A stretch of DNA of 19,982 bases from Bacillota bacterium (GCA_021800315.1 JAJYZD010000034.1:1-19982), one strand, 5' to 3'. Positions 7,013 through 15,212 are shown, numbered from the stretch's first letter. Program-made: numbers and translations. The notes: a model not told the origin generated them from the sequence alone.

Positions 7013-8791
7013 CTACTCCGGACGTACCGGCATCGTGCTCTTGAGGTGCAGGTCCCGGAGCTGGACCGCGCTCACCGGACCGGGCGCCCTGACCATCAAA
7101 TCGGCCGCGCTCTGCGTCTTCGGGAAGGGAATGACGTCCCGGATGGTTTCCCGTCCGGAGAGCAGCATCAGGAGCCGGTCGAAGCCGAAGGCGATGCCGC
7201 CGTGCGGAGGAGTACCGTACTCGAAGGCGTCCAGCAAATAGCCGAACTGTTCCCTGGCCTCTTCCATGGAAAGACCTATGGCCTTAAACATCCGTTCCTG
7301 CACCTGCCGCTGGTGAATGCGGATGCTGCCGCCGCCCAACTCCACTCCGTTAAGCACGATGTCATAGGCTCGCGACAACACCTGACCCGGGTCGGTTTCC
7401 AGAATGGGGAGATCCTCGTCCCGCGGAGCGGTAAAAGGATGGTGCACAGCCTTAAAGCGCTTCTCGTCGGCGTCATACTCCAGCAGGGGAAACCCGGTGA
7501 CCCAGAGGAAGGAAAACCGGTCCGCGCCGATGAGGTTGAGCCGCTGGGCCAGGTGCAGGCGCAACGCCCCAAGGGAGCGGGCCGCCACTTCCCCGGAGTC
7601 GGCCACCAAAAGGCACAGGTCTCCCGGCTTGGCCCCCAGCCGTCCGCTCAGGGCGGCCAGTTCACCGGCCGTGAAGAACTTGGCTACCGGCGAGCGCACC
7701 CCCTCTTCCTCCACGAAGAGATAGGCCAGTCCCTTGGCCCCGTACCCGGCCACATAGGCTGTCAGTTCGTCGATTTCCCGGCGGGAAAAGGATCCCGCCC
7801 CCGGGGCGGCGATGCCGCGGACAACCCCGCCTTGGGCCACCGCCGCCTGAAAGACCTTGAAGCCGCATGATGCCGCCACGTCCGTGACGTCCCGGATCTC
7901 CAGGGAAAAGCGCAGGTCCGGCTTGTCCGAACCGTAGCGGAGCATGGCTTCGGCGTAAGAAAGACGCGGCAACGGCAAAGGCAGTTCCCGGCCCAGGGTG
8001 TCCCGGAAAAGGCGGGCCATCATCCGCTCGGTGAGCGAGATGACGTCCTCTTCACCCACGAAGGATAGTTCCAGGTCGATCTGGGTAAACTCGGGCTGCC
8101 GGTCGGCCCGCAGGTCCTCGTCTCGGAAACAGCGCACGATCTGGAAGTAGCGTTCCACCCCGGCGACCATGAGGATCTGCTTGAAGAGCTGGGGCGACTG
8201 GGGCAGAGCGTAAAAACGCCCCGGATTCAACCGGCTCGGCACCAGAAAATCGCGCGCCCCCTCGGGGGTGCTGCGGCCCAAAACCGGTGTTTCCACCTCC
8301 CAGAAGCCCTCCGAATCCAGGAAATCCCGTACCGACCTGGCCGCCTGGTGGCGAAGCGCGAGTTGCCGCTGCATCTCGGGCCGGCGCAGGTCAAGGTAAC
8401 GGTAGCGAAGTCTCATGCCCTCGTCCACCTCGACGCCGTCCTCAATGTAGAAAGGCGGGGTATGGGAGATGTTCAGCACGCGCAACTCACGCGCCCGCAC
8501 CTCGATCCGGCCGCTGGCCAGAGCGGGGTTTTCGGTGCCCTCCGGACGCCCGGCCACCACGCCGGTCACCGCCAGAACGTACTCGTTGCGCACATCCTGG
8601 GCCTTGGCGAAGGCCTCCGGACTCGCCGGGTCGCAAACCACCTGCACCACCCCGCTGCGATCACGCAGGTCGAGAAAGATCAGCCCTCCGTGGTCCCGGC
8701 GCACCTGCACCCAACCCATGACGACCACTTCCCGGCCGGCGTCATCCGTGGTCAACCGGCCGCAGTAGCCGTTCCGCTTCAATCCCCTCAT
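7013..8791 (-). CDS. aspS: Aspartyl-tRNA synthetase, bacterial type, probably non-discriminating
   Basis: A class II synthetase of 592 residues, the usual bacterial length, with OB-fold anticodon-binding domain, catalytic core and GAD insertion. Visible are WVQVRRDHGGLIFLDLRD in the OB fold, FRDEDLRADRQPEFTQ (motif 2 region) and the class II motif 3 GGIAFGFDRLLMLL near the C terminus. His34 (in RRDHGG) and the glycine of RPEGT (about residue 85) match residues reported for AspRS enzymes that also charge tRNA-Asn, which suggests use of the GatCAB amidotransferase pathway. The start at 8791 has GAGG eight bases upstream. An ATG at 8809 with AGGTG nine bases upstream is equally possible (598 residues). 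The frame continues to 8899, but that part is AT-rich and less likely translated. There is no hisS upstream, unlike in most relatives. It is transcribed from its own promoter. Confidence 0.95.
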   Translation of the reverse strand: MRGLKRNGYCGRLTTDDAGREVVVMGWVQVRRDHGGLIFLDLRDRSGVVQVVCDPASPEAFAKAQDVRNEYVLAVTGVVAGRPEGTENPALASGRIEVRARELRVLNISHTPPFYIEDGVEVDEGMRLRYRYLDLRRPEMQRQLALRHQAARSVRDFLDSEGFWEVETPVLGRSTPEGARDFLVPSRLNPGRFYALPQSPQLFKQILMVAGVERYFQIVRCFRDEDLRADRQPEFTQIDLELSFVGEEDVISLTERMMARLFRDTLGRELPLPLPRLSYAEAMLRYGSDKPDLRFSLEIRDVTDVAASCGFKVFQAAVAQGGVVRGIAAPGAGSFSRREIDELTAYVAGYGAKGLAYLFVEEEGVRSPVAKFFTAGELAALSGRLGAKPGDLCLLVADSGEVAARSLGALRLHLAQRLNLIGADRFSFLWVTGFPLLEYDADEKRFKAVHHPFTAPRDEDLPILETDPGQVLSRAYDIVLNGVELGGGSIRIHQRQVQERMFKAIGLSMEEAREQFGYLLDAFEYGTPPHGGIAFGFDRLLMLLSGRETIRDVIPFPKTQSAADLMVRAPGPVSAVQLRDLHLKSTMPVRPE

Positions 8792-8923
8792 ACTTTGTGC
8801 CTCAAGCATTTCGTAGCGCACCTGCCATTTTCGTTTCGTATTGACCGATGATTCCAAATATTTTAAAACCAGGGAAAAATCCAGGTCCACAAAGAACAAG
8901 GGTCCCCTTTGCGCCCCGACCCC

Positions 8924-8952
8924 ATTTTAAGGAAAGCCTTCCTCTTTGTCAA
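8924..8952 (-). promoter_or_regulatory. Sigma-A-type promoter of aspS
   Basis: On the minus strand a perfect -35 TTGACA (8947-8952), a 17-base spacer and TAAAAT (8924-8929) predict a start near 8917, leaving a leader of about 125 bases. Its -35 box overlaps the -35 box of the opposite promoter at 8946-8974 by five bases. Confidence 0.75.
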
Positions 8953-8974
8953 CGCCGCCCCCCGGTGATATAAT
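8946..8974 (+). promoter_or_regulatory. Sigma-A-type promoter of the small plus-strand gene
   Basis: TTGTCA (8946-8951), a 17-base spacer and a perfect TATAAT (8969-8974) predict a start at about 8981 and a leader of about 85 bases before the ATG at 9066. Both the -35 box and the spacing match the promoter found in front of recJ. Confidence 0.75.
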
Positions 8975-9007
8975 GAACGACATGAAAAACGGCCCGCCCC
9001 GGGGTAC

Positions 9008-9058
9008 CCTCGCGTAGCGCGGGTCGTGGGTCGGCGCCCCCGGCGGCCGCGCGAGAGG
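9008..9058 (+). promoter_or_regulatory. Leader hairpin that can hide the ribosome binding site
   Basis: In the leader of the small gene, CTCGCG (9009-9014) can pair with CGCGAG (9050-9055). The second arm covers the first half of the ribosome binding site GAGAGG (9053-9058), seven bases before the ATG. The 35 bases between the arms are very GC-rich and could fold further. Confidence 0.4.
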
Positions 9059-9065
9059 TATCACC

Positions 9066-9275
9066 ATGCTGGTGTTGTTGGATGCAGCGACCATTCCCCC
9101 GGGCCGCATGATTTTTTTCCCCAAGCATAACTTTGCCAGCCACCAATTGGACATCCAGGCGGACGGACCGATAGGACTCCATGACCGGGGCGATCTCTTC
9201 GCCATCCGCAACTACGACCGGACGGTCACCGTCACGGTGACCGTCCGGGTCAGGGAACCGGTCTCCCAGCTATAG
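9066..9275 (+). CDS. Small unrecognised protein, 69 residues
   Basis: I do not recognise this protein. It is the only likely gene on the plus strand. Support comes from a near-perfect promoter (8946-8974), GAGAGG seven bases before the ATG, and codon use like that of the neighbours. The peptide looks like a small soluble beta-rich protein: a hydrophobic start MLVLLDAATIPPG, then FPKHNFASHQLDIQADGP, then an alternating strand-like TVTVTVTVRV close to the C terminus. There is no signal peptide or membrane segment and no cysteine. It ends five bases inside the 3' end of the oppositely oriented MBL hydrolase gene, so the two genes converge. A leader hairpin may control translation. Minus-strand frames over the same stretch lack ribosome binding sites. 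The alternative is a non-coding transcript antisense to the MBL hydrolase mRNA end. Confidence 0.6.
   Translation: MLVLLDAATIPPGRMIFFPKHNFASHQLDIQADGPIGLHDRGDLFAIRNYDRTVTVTVTVRVREPVSQL
9218..9248. repeat. 31-bp perfect palindrome with one central base
   Basis: The arm CCGGACGGTCACCGT (9218-9232) and its exact reverse complement (9234-9248) flank a central C at 9233. It lies inside the small plus-strand gene, where it encodes part of the TVTVTVTV run, and about 20 bases beyond the stop codon of the minus-strand MBL hydrolase. No T-run follows on either strand, so it is not a classical terminator, although the RNA hairpin would be very stable. Confidence 0.85.
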
Positions 9276-9887
9276 ATAGGGGTTCTCCCCTCTCTCCCAG
9301 CCGATGGTGGTCATGGGACCGTGACCGGGATAGACCCGGGTATCGTCCGGCAACACCATCAGTTTTTCTTTGATCGACGCGATGAGCTGGGTGTGGTTGC
9401 CGCCGGGGAAATCGGAACGGCCCACCGAGCCGGCGAACAGGGTGTCCCCGGTCAGCACGGACCCGTCGAAAGCAAGGCAGATGCCGCCTACCGTGTGGCC
9501 CGGCGTATGGAGCACCGTCAGGCCGATGTCGCCTACCGCGATGCGGTCGCCATCCTCCAGCAGTTGGTCCGCCGGCTCGAATTCCATCCGCGCCCCCATG
9601 AAGGCGGAAAGGTTCCGGTCCGGCCTGGTCAGGCAGGGGGCATCCTTTTCATGGATGAGAACCGGGGCACCGGTCGCCTTCCGCACTTCCTCCACGGCGC
9701 CGATGTGGTCGCCGTGGCCGTGGGTGAGAATGATCTTCACCGCCTTCAGGTTCAGTCCGCTCAGGCGGTCCAGAATCTTGTCACCTTCCGCGCCGGGATC
9801 GATCACGGCCGCCTCCCGGGTGCGCTCACAACCCAGGATGTAGCAGTTGGCCTCGATGGGTCCTACGGCAAAGCCCTCGAAAATCAA
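9270..9887 (-). CDS. Metallo-beta-lactamase-fold hydrolase (GloB2/YqgX-like)
   Basis: A 205-residue single-domain MBL-fold hydrolase of the glyoxalase II-like YqgX group, a cytoplasmic enzyme with a dinuclear metal site whose natural substrate is usually unknown. The metal-binding motif is LTHGHGDHIG (with the THxHxDH signature), followed by LHTPGHTVGG, LTGDTLFAGSVGRSDFPGG and YPGHGPMTTIG, in the family order. The length is typical. The start is a TTG with GGAGG eight bases upstream; no ATG fits this position. It is the last gene of the recJ-relA-dtd-MBL operon, 28 bases after dtd. The dtd-MBL pairing is common in Firmicutes. Confidence 0.9.
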   Translation of the reverse strand: MIFEGFAVGPIEANCYILGCERTREAAVIDPGAEGDKILDRLSGLNLKAVKIILTHGHGDHIGAVEEVRKATGAPVLIHEKDAPCLTRPDRNLSAFMGARMEFEPADQLLEDGDRIAVGDIGLTVLHTPGHTVGGICLAFDGSVLTGDTLFAGSVGRSDFPGGNHTQLIASIKEKLMVLPDDTRVYPGHGPMTTIGWERGENPYL

Positions 9888-9915
9888 GACGCATCCCTCC
9901 TCAAGAATCTTCTGT

Positions 9916-10356
9916 CTAGCGTTCGGTATCCAGAATGATGGTGACCGGACCGTCGTTGGCCACGTCCACCCGCATGCGGGCGCCGAAAACTCCGGTTGCC
10001 ACCTCTATGCCCATATCCCGCAAGGTTTGTCCGAAGCACCGGTAGAGTTCGTCCGCCACGCCCGGCGGCGCGGCCCGGCCGAAACCGGGCCGGTTTCCCT
10101 GGCAATCCCCGTAGAGGGTGAACTGGGAAACCACGAGGACGCTTCCCCGGGAGTCTTGCACCGAACGGTTCATCTTATCCGCCGCGTCGGGGAAAATGCG
10201 CAGTCTAGCCACCTTTTCGGCCAGGCGGCGGGCGGTGGATTCCCCGTCTCCCCGGCCCACCCCCAGGAAAACCGCCAGTCCCGGTCCTATCCGGCCGACC
10301 GTCTCCCCTTCCACCGTCACCGCGGCCGCGAAAACCCTCTGGACAACCGCCCGCAC
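9916..10356 (-). CDS. dtd: D-aminoacyl-tRNA deacylase
   Basis: A 146-residue DTD, which removes D-amino acids and glycine wrongly attached to tRNA. It carries VVSQFTLYGD (family SQFTL motif) and NDGPVTI near the C terminus, the Gly-cisPro motif that enforces chirality. The segment after SQFTLYGD reads DCQGNRPGF, where relatives have a DxxKGxRPxF pattern, so the lysine position is deleted. The surrounding sequence is intact, so it is probably functional. The start is a GTG with AGGGGG eight bases upstream. This ribosome binding site overlaps the relA stop codon, suggesting translational coupling. Confidence 0.93.
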   Translation of the reverse strand: MRAVVQRVFAAAVTVEGETVGRIGPGLAVFLGVGRGDGESTARRLAEKVARLRIFPDAADKMNRSVQDSRGSVLVVSQFTLYGDCQGNRPGFGRAAPPGVADELYRCFGQTLRDMGIEVATGVFGARMRVDVANDGPVTIILDTER

Positions 10357-10368
10357 CCAAAGCGCCCC

Positions 10369-12561
10369 CTAACCCTGGCTCGCCCGCCGGACCTCGCGCA
10401 CGTCCTTGACCCGGTCGATTTTCTCCACCACGTGCTTGAACTGGTCGAGCGATTTCAACACCAGCATCATTTCGATGACCGCCTGGTGGCTTTTGGTTCC
10501 CCGGGCCGTGACCCAGTTGGCGCTGATCTTCATCTCGGTCAGGACAGCCATGATATCGCTTAAGAGACCGGCGCGGTCCGAACCCGTTATCTCCAACCGG
10601 ACCTGGAAGGAGGAATCGAAGTCCTTCTCCCAGATTACCTCGATGAGGCGTTCGCCCTCCCTCTCGATAAAAGAACCCAGATTCTTGCAATCGGCCCGGT
10701 GCACGGATATGCCCCGGCCCCTGGTAATGAAGCCCACCACGGCGTCCCCGGGAACCGGGTTGCAACAGTGGGCCAGGCGGACGAGCAGGTTGTCGGCTCC
10801 CTTGACCCGGATGCCCCGCGAAGGTTTGCTCCAGTCCGCCGCCTGCCTGGCGTCGGCCTTGAACGAACTGATCTGGGTCACCTTGCGCTCGGCCAGCACC
10901 TCGTCCCTGATCTTGGCAACCAGACCCGCCGCCCCCAGGGTGCCTTCCCCGACGGCCGCGTAAATATCGTCCAGGGTATTGAGGGTATAACGGCGGCCTA
11001 TCTCCAGGAGACGGTCGCCGCGGACCAGTTCCCAGTCCACGGCTTGCTTCTTCGCTTCCCGCTCCAGCGCTTCCCGGCCGCGGGCGATGTTGTCGTCCCG
11101 CTCTTCTTTGCGGAACCACTGGCGGATCTTGGTCTTGGCGTGGGAGGTATTGACCACCTTGAGCCAGTCGCGACTGGGCGTGCCGTTCTTGGAGGTGATG
11201 ATTTCCACGATGTCCCCGTTGGTCAGCCGGTAGTCGAAGGGCACGATCCGCCCGTTGACCCTGGCTCCCACCGAGCGGTGTCCCACGTCGGTGTGAATAC
11301 GGTAAGCCAGGTCCAGGGGCACCGAACCGGCCGGCAACTCCATGACGTCACCCCGGGGGGTGAAGACGAACACCACGTCGGAAAAAAGGTCGATCTTCAA
11401 GGACTCCATGAATTCGCGGGCATCCCGCAGGTCGCTCTGCCATTCCAGGAGGCGGCGGAGCCAGCTCAGCTTCTGGTCGAAGTTGGTCTCCTTCTGGCCG
11501 CCCTCCTTGTAGCGCCAGTGCGCGGCGATGCCATACTCCGAAGTCCGGTGCATGTCGAAGGTGCGGATCTGGATTTCCACGGGGTCACCCTGGGGACCGA
11601 CGACGGTGGTGTGCAGCGACTGGTACATGTTCGATTTGGGCATGGCGATATAATCCTTGAAGCGCCCTGGAATGGGCTTCCAGAGGGAGTGCACCATGCC
11701 CAGGACGGCGTAGCAGTCCCGCACCGTGTTCACCAGGACCCTGACGGCCGTGACGTCGTATATCTCGTTTAGTTCCTTCTTCTGGGCGACCATCTTCTCG
11801 TAGATGCTGTACAGGTGCTTGGCCCGTCCCTGGATATCGCCCCTTATGCTCACTTCCTGGAGCTTGGCCCGCAATATCTTGACGACCTCGCGGATATATT
11901 CCTCGCGTTTCGCCTGGCTCTTGGCTATGGCTTCGGCCAGGCTCCGGTATTCTTCCGGCTGCCGGTACTTGAAGGCCAGGTCGTCCATTTCTCCCTTGAG
12001 GTGGTAGATGCCCAGACGGTGCGCCAGCGGCCCGAAGATCTCCAGGGTCTCGTCGGCGATCTCCCGCTGCTTGCCGGGGGTATGGTAGTCCAGGGTGCGG
12101 AGGTTGTGCAGGCGGTCGGCCAGCTTGATCAGAATCACCCGGATGTCCTTGGCCATGGCCAGGAACATCTTGCGCAGGTTTTCCACCTGCTGTTCTTCCT
12201 TGGACCGGTATTCCAGGCGGCCGAGCTTGGTCACCCCGTCCACCAGGGAGGCAATCTCCCGCCCGAAGGAGGCTTCGATCTCCTGCAGGTTCACCCCGGT
12301 GTCCTCGACCACATCGTGCAGGATGGCGGCGGCCAGGGTCTCCGGGTCGAGTTCCAGGTCGGCCAGGATCAAGGCCACCTGCAACGGATGAGTGATATAT
12401 GGTTCGCCGGAAATCCGCTTCTGGGAGCCGTGCGCGCGGACGGCGAACTGATAGGCCCGCCGCAGGAGTTCGATGTCCGGGCTGATCAGGTAGACCTGGG
12501 CCCGGGACAGGAGCTTATCCAGTCCGGTGTCCTCTTTTTTTTCCGCCAGCACCGGTAACAT
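10369..12561 (-). CDS. relA: Bifunctional (p)ppGpp synthetase/hydrolase, Rel type
   Basis: A long RSH enzyme of about 730 residues that makes and degrades (p)ppGpp in the stringent response at the ribosome. Domains in order are HD hydrolase (HPLQVALIL, then HDVVEDTGV), synthetase (YDVTAVRVLV, WKPIPGRFKDYIAMPKSN, QSLHTTV, EIQIRT, AAHWRYKEG), TGS (VFVFTPRGDVMELP to IITSKNGTPSRDW), a conserved Cys segment (LAHCCNPVPGD, with RADC later) and a C-terminal ACT domain. The RFKD motif is the form found in bifunctional enzymes rather than the acidic form of E. coli RelA, and the hydrolase HD residues are present. ATG 12561 is preceded by GGGAAGGGAGG. Because this abuts the ATG, GTG 12552 nine bases further on may be the real start. 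The frame opens at 12642, but that would overlap recJ. An apt gene, usual between recJ and relA, is absent. Confidence 0.94.
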   Translation of the reverse strand: MLPVLAEKKEDTGLDKLLSRAQVYLISPDIELLRRAYQFAVRAHGSQKRISGEPYITHPLQVALILADLELDPETLAAAILHDVVEDTGVNLQEIEASFGREIASLVDGVTKLGRLEYRSKEEQQVENLRKMFLAMAKDIRVILIKLADRLHNLRTLDYHTPGKQREIADETLEIFGPLAHRLGIYHLKGEMDDLAFKYRQPEEYRSLAEAIAKSQAKREEYIREVVKILRAKLQEVSIRGDIQGRAKHLYSIYEKMVAQKKELNEIYDVTAVRVLVNTVRDCYAVLGMVHSLWKPIPGRFKDYIAMPKSNMYQSLHTTVVGPQGDPVEIQIRTFDMHRTSEYGIAAHWRYKEGGQKETNFDQKLSWLRRLLEWQSDLRDAREFMESLKIDLFSDVVFVFTPRGDVMELPAGSVPLDLAYRIHTDVGHRSVGARVNGRIVPFDYRLTNGDIVEIITSKNGTPSRDWLKVVNTSHAKTKIRQWFRKEERDDNIARGREALEREAKKQAVDWELVRGDRLLEIGRRYTLNTLDDIYAAVGEGTLGAAGLVAKIRDEVLAERKVTQISSFKADARQAADWSKPSRGIRVKGADNLLVRLAHCCNPVPGDAVVGFITRGRGISVHRADCKNLGSFIEREGERLIEVIWEKDFDSSFQVRLEITGSDRAGLLSDIMAVLTEMKISANWVTARGTKSHQAVIEMMLVLKSLDQFKHVVEKIDRVKDVREVRRASQG

Positions 12562-12578
12562 CCTCCCTTCCCGACCGG

Positions 12579-15104
12579 TCAGCCCAGCCGCAATAACTCC
12601 CGCCTGAGCGCGGTGCTCTCCTCCCGCACCGAGGACAACCAACGGTAAGTGGCCGACTCCCCCAGGTCCAGTTTATGCCGGGGCCGGGCGGCAAGCTCAC
12701 CGGTCACCCGGCCGCCCCGGTACGAAAAATCGACCAGTTCCAATTCCCGTAATACCGTGAGCCCTATCAGAACCTGCTCCGGCCCCACCAGGTAAGAAGG
12801 CCACCCGGCCGGTACAAACCTTGCCCCGTCGGGGGAAAAGTCAAAGTGGCCGGCGCTTTGCGCCTTCCCTCGCAGGTACAAGTACAGGGCCGCCAGAAAC
12901 TCCCGGTCCGGCAGGGGATCCACAGCCTCGGCACCCCGGGGCGGCCCGAACAGGCACCACAGTTCCCGCGCGCCGGCCTCCCCGAGGGCGGCCAGGGCGC
13001 CATGCCACTCGGCCGGCGAATAGGGCAGCCGCCAGGCCACGGCCCGCCGCCCGCCTATGCCGGAAAGCCCCGGGAGGGCCGCGTAGGTGCAGACCAGGAC
13101 CCTGGCCGACGCCTCACCGCTGTTTTCCATCCCCAGGTGCCGGCAGTCCGTCTCCAGGTCCGGCCGAGCCTGGCCAAGGGCGTGGGAAAACTCCAGCATC
13201 CCCTTGACCGAGGAAACCAGGACCAAGGCGCCGGCGCCGTCCGCGAGGATCCGGTCCAGCACGGCCAGCCAACCGGTGCAGGGCCAAAACACCAGGTTCC
13301 CCAACCCTGACCCCGGATCCCGGCCGGGTTGGCCTGTTCCCCCCCCCAGGCGCAGGTGGATCTGGCGAGAAACCGAATCCGGCAGAAAAAAACCGGTTTT
13401 GAGGGGGGCATCGGCCGTTTCCCCCGCCCCGTAAACGATCCCGGCCGGCCGGAAATCCAGCACGGCCAGTTCCACTTTGCGGCGCCCCTGCCACTCGTTG
13501 AGGATCGGCCGGCACACCAGGTCCAGGGGACCGGGCCCAGGCGCGTTCTGCCCATGACCGAAGGCGATGACGTCACACACCTGCCGGTCGCGGGTCACCT
13601 TGAGCTTCAGGTGGCGGCCTTCCTTACCGACGCTCTGGCAGGCTACCGGAGTGACCACCCGGCAACAGAAAACCGGCTCCGGGTTACCGGCGCCGTAAGG
13701 GGCAAAGTCCGACAGTTCCCGTACCAGGTTCTCGTCCAGGTCGCCCAGTCCCAGTTCGCCGTCCAACTCCCAGGCCGGAGCCGGCTCTCCGCCCTCACCG
13801 GCCCGGTAAGCGTTCAGGGCCAGCCTCAGCGGTTCCAGGCAGTCCATGTTGAGCCGGAAGCCGACGGCCTGGGGATGGCCCCCGTACTCCAGAAGCAGGT
13901 GACCGGCCTGACTCAGGGCCGTAAAGAGGTTGAAACCCGACCGTGACCGCCCGGAACCGCGGCCCTCGGTCCCCTGCGGCGCCACGAGGAGAACCGGCTT
14001 GTCCAGCTTTTCGGCGAGACGGGAAGCCACCGTACCCACCAATCCGGGATGCCATCCGTCCGATGCCAGGACGATGACGTCGTCCGTCACATCCACCACC
14101 TGAGCCCAGGCCTGGGCCAGGATATCCGCCTCCATACTCCGGCGCAGGTTGTTTTGCTGCAATATATCGCCGGCCAGGGCAGCCGCCTCTCCCTCGTCAC
14201 CGGTCAGTAAAAGTTCGAGGGACGTCCGGGCGTCGCCCAGCCGGCCGGCCGCGTTGAGCGGCGGCGCCAGTTGGAAGGCCACCGCCCGCACTCCGGGCTC
14301 GTGAATCCCCGTAGCCTGGAGCAGGGCCCTTAAGCCGGTGTTGCCGGTAAACATCAGCCGGTCCAGCCCCTCCCGGACCAGGACCCGGTTCTCCTGCACC
14401 AACGGAACCACGTCGGCCACCGTACCCAGCATGGCCAGTTCCAGGTAGTCTTCCCCGCCCTCGACCGAAAGCCGGTTAAAGAGCGCCTGCACCAGCTTCC
14501 AAGCCACCCCCGCCCCGGCCAGTTCCCGGTACGGGTAAGCGTGGTCCGCCCGCTTGGGGTTCACGTGGGCGTAGACCGGCAATTCCCCGGGCGGTACCTG
14601 GTGGTGGTCGGTGACTATCACGGTCAGACCCAGTTCGGCGGCCAGGGCCGCCTCTTTGTGCGCGGAAGTGCCGTTGTCCACGGTCAGAAGCAGGCTATAC
14701 CCCTCGGCGGCCGCCCGGCGCACCGCCTGTTCGTTGAGTCCGTAGCCCTCGGTCAGCCGGTCCGGCAGCCAGTACCCCACCCGGCCCCCCAGGCCGCGCA
14801 GGGCCCGCACAGCTATGGCCGTGGCGGTGATGCCGTCGACATCGTAGTCGCCGCAGACCAAAACCCGCTCCCCGCGGTCCAGCGCCAGCGACAGGCGCCC
14901 AACCGCCCGGTCCATATCCGGCAATAAAGAGGGGGAAGGCAGGTCGTCCAGGGTCCCATAAAAAAAGAAGTGCGCTTCCTCCACCGTCCTGATCCCCCGG
15001 GCCACCAGGATGCGGGCGGCGTGCCTGGACAGCCCCAGTTCCAGCGACAGTATGTTCGACAGCAGGGGAACGTCTTCCTTGATCCGCCAGTGACTTTTAT
15101 CCAT
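12579..15104 (-). CDS. recJ: Single-stranded-DNA-specific 5'-3' exonuclease RecJ
   Basis: An 841-residue RecJ, a DHH-family nuclease that digests single-stranded DNA 5' to 3' in recombination and repair. Visible are the metal-binding DYDVDGITATAI, TVDNGTSAHKE, the signature DHHQVP, HVNPKR, and further on GSGRSRSGFNLF and YGGHPQAVGFRL in the DHHA1/RNA-binding part. The C-terminal 250 or so residues form an extra domain like that of Firmicute RecJ proteins. The start ATG 15104 has AAGGGAG shortly upstream and begins MDKSHWRIKE, a typical RecJ start. The open frame reaches back to 15212 but would run across the promoter at 15184-15212. It is the first gene of the operon with relA (17-base gap), dtd and the MBL hydrolase. 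Confidence 0.94.
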   Translation of the reverse strand: MDKSHWRIKEDVPLLSNILSLELGLSRHAARILVARGIRTVEEAHFFFYGTLDDLPSPSLLPDMDRAVGRLSLALDRGERVLVCGDYDVDGITATAIAVRALRGLGGRVGYWLPDRLTEGYGLNEQAVRRAAAEGYSLLLTVDNGTSAHKEAALAAELGLTVIVTDHHQVPPGELPVYAHVNPKRADHAYPYRELAGAGVAWKLVQALFNRLSVEGGEDYLELAMLGTVADVVPLVQENRVLVREGLDRLMFTGNTGLRALLQATGIHEPGVRAVAFQLAPPLNAAGRLGDARTSLELLLTGDEGEAAALAGDILQQNNLRRSMEADILAQAWAQVVDVTDDVIVLASDGWHPGLVGTVASRLAEKLDKPVLLVAPQGTEGRGSGRSRSGFNLFTALSQAGHLLLEYGGHPQAVGFRLNMDCLEPLRLALNAYRAGEGGEPAPAWELDGELGLGDLDENLVRELSDFAPYGAGNPEPVFCCRVVTPVACQSVGKEGRHLKLKVTRDRQVCDVIAFGHGQNAPGPGPLDLVCRPILNEWQGRRKVELAVLDFRPAGIVYGAGETADAPLKTGFFLPDSVSRQIHLRLGGGTGQPGRDPGSGLGNLVFWPCTGWLAVLDRILADGAGALVLVSSVKGMLEFSHALGQARPDLETDCRHLGMENSGEASARVLVCTYAALPGLSGIGGRRAVAWRLPYSPAEWHGALAALGEAGARELWCLFGPPRGAEAVDPLPDREFLAALYLYLRGKAQSAGHFDFSPDGARFVPAGWPSYLVGPEQVLIGLTVLRELELVDFSYRGGRVTGELAARPRHKLDLGESATYRWLSSVREESTALRRELLRLG

Positions 15105-15183
15105 TCTCTCCCTTTTGGATCCCCCGGTATGTTTTCTACGGCCAAGCCTGGCCCGGGGGGCGAAAACACTTTCTTCCCCTCCA

Positions 15184-15212
15184 ATTATAGCGGAGAAGAG
15201 TGGGGATGACAA
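15184..15212 (-). promoter_or_regulatory. Sigma-A-type promoter of the recJ-relA-dtd operon
   Basis: On the minus strand TTGTCA (15207-15212), a 17-base spacer and a perfect TATAAT (15184-15189) predict a start near 15177, about 73 bases before the recJ ATG. Confidence 0.8.

Noticed and set aside
8980..9090. Possible T-box leader of aspS
   Set aside because: A GGTGATACC-like word occurs on the minus strand, but it lies upstream of the mapped-by-eye aspS promoter, and no full T-box sequence, specifier loop or terminator was found.
8927..9211. Minus-strand frame of 94 codons between the MBL hydrolase and aspS
   Set aside because: It lacks a ribosome binding site, covers the aspS promoter and reads as random sequence; the plus-strand frame is better supported.
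12562..12642. N-terminal extension of Rel into recJ
   Set aside because: It overlaps recJ coding sequence and has no homology to Rel N termini; a ribosome binding site lies right before 12561.
15105..15212. N-terminal extension of RecJ
   Set aside because: It runs across a near-consensus promoter and is not RecJ-like.
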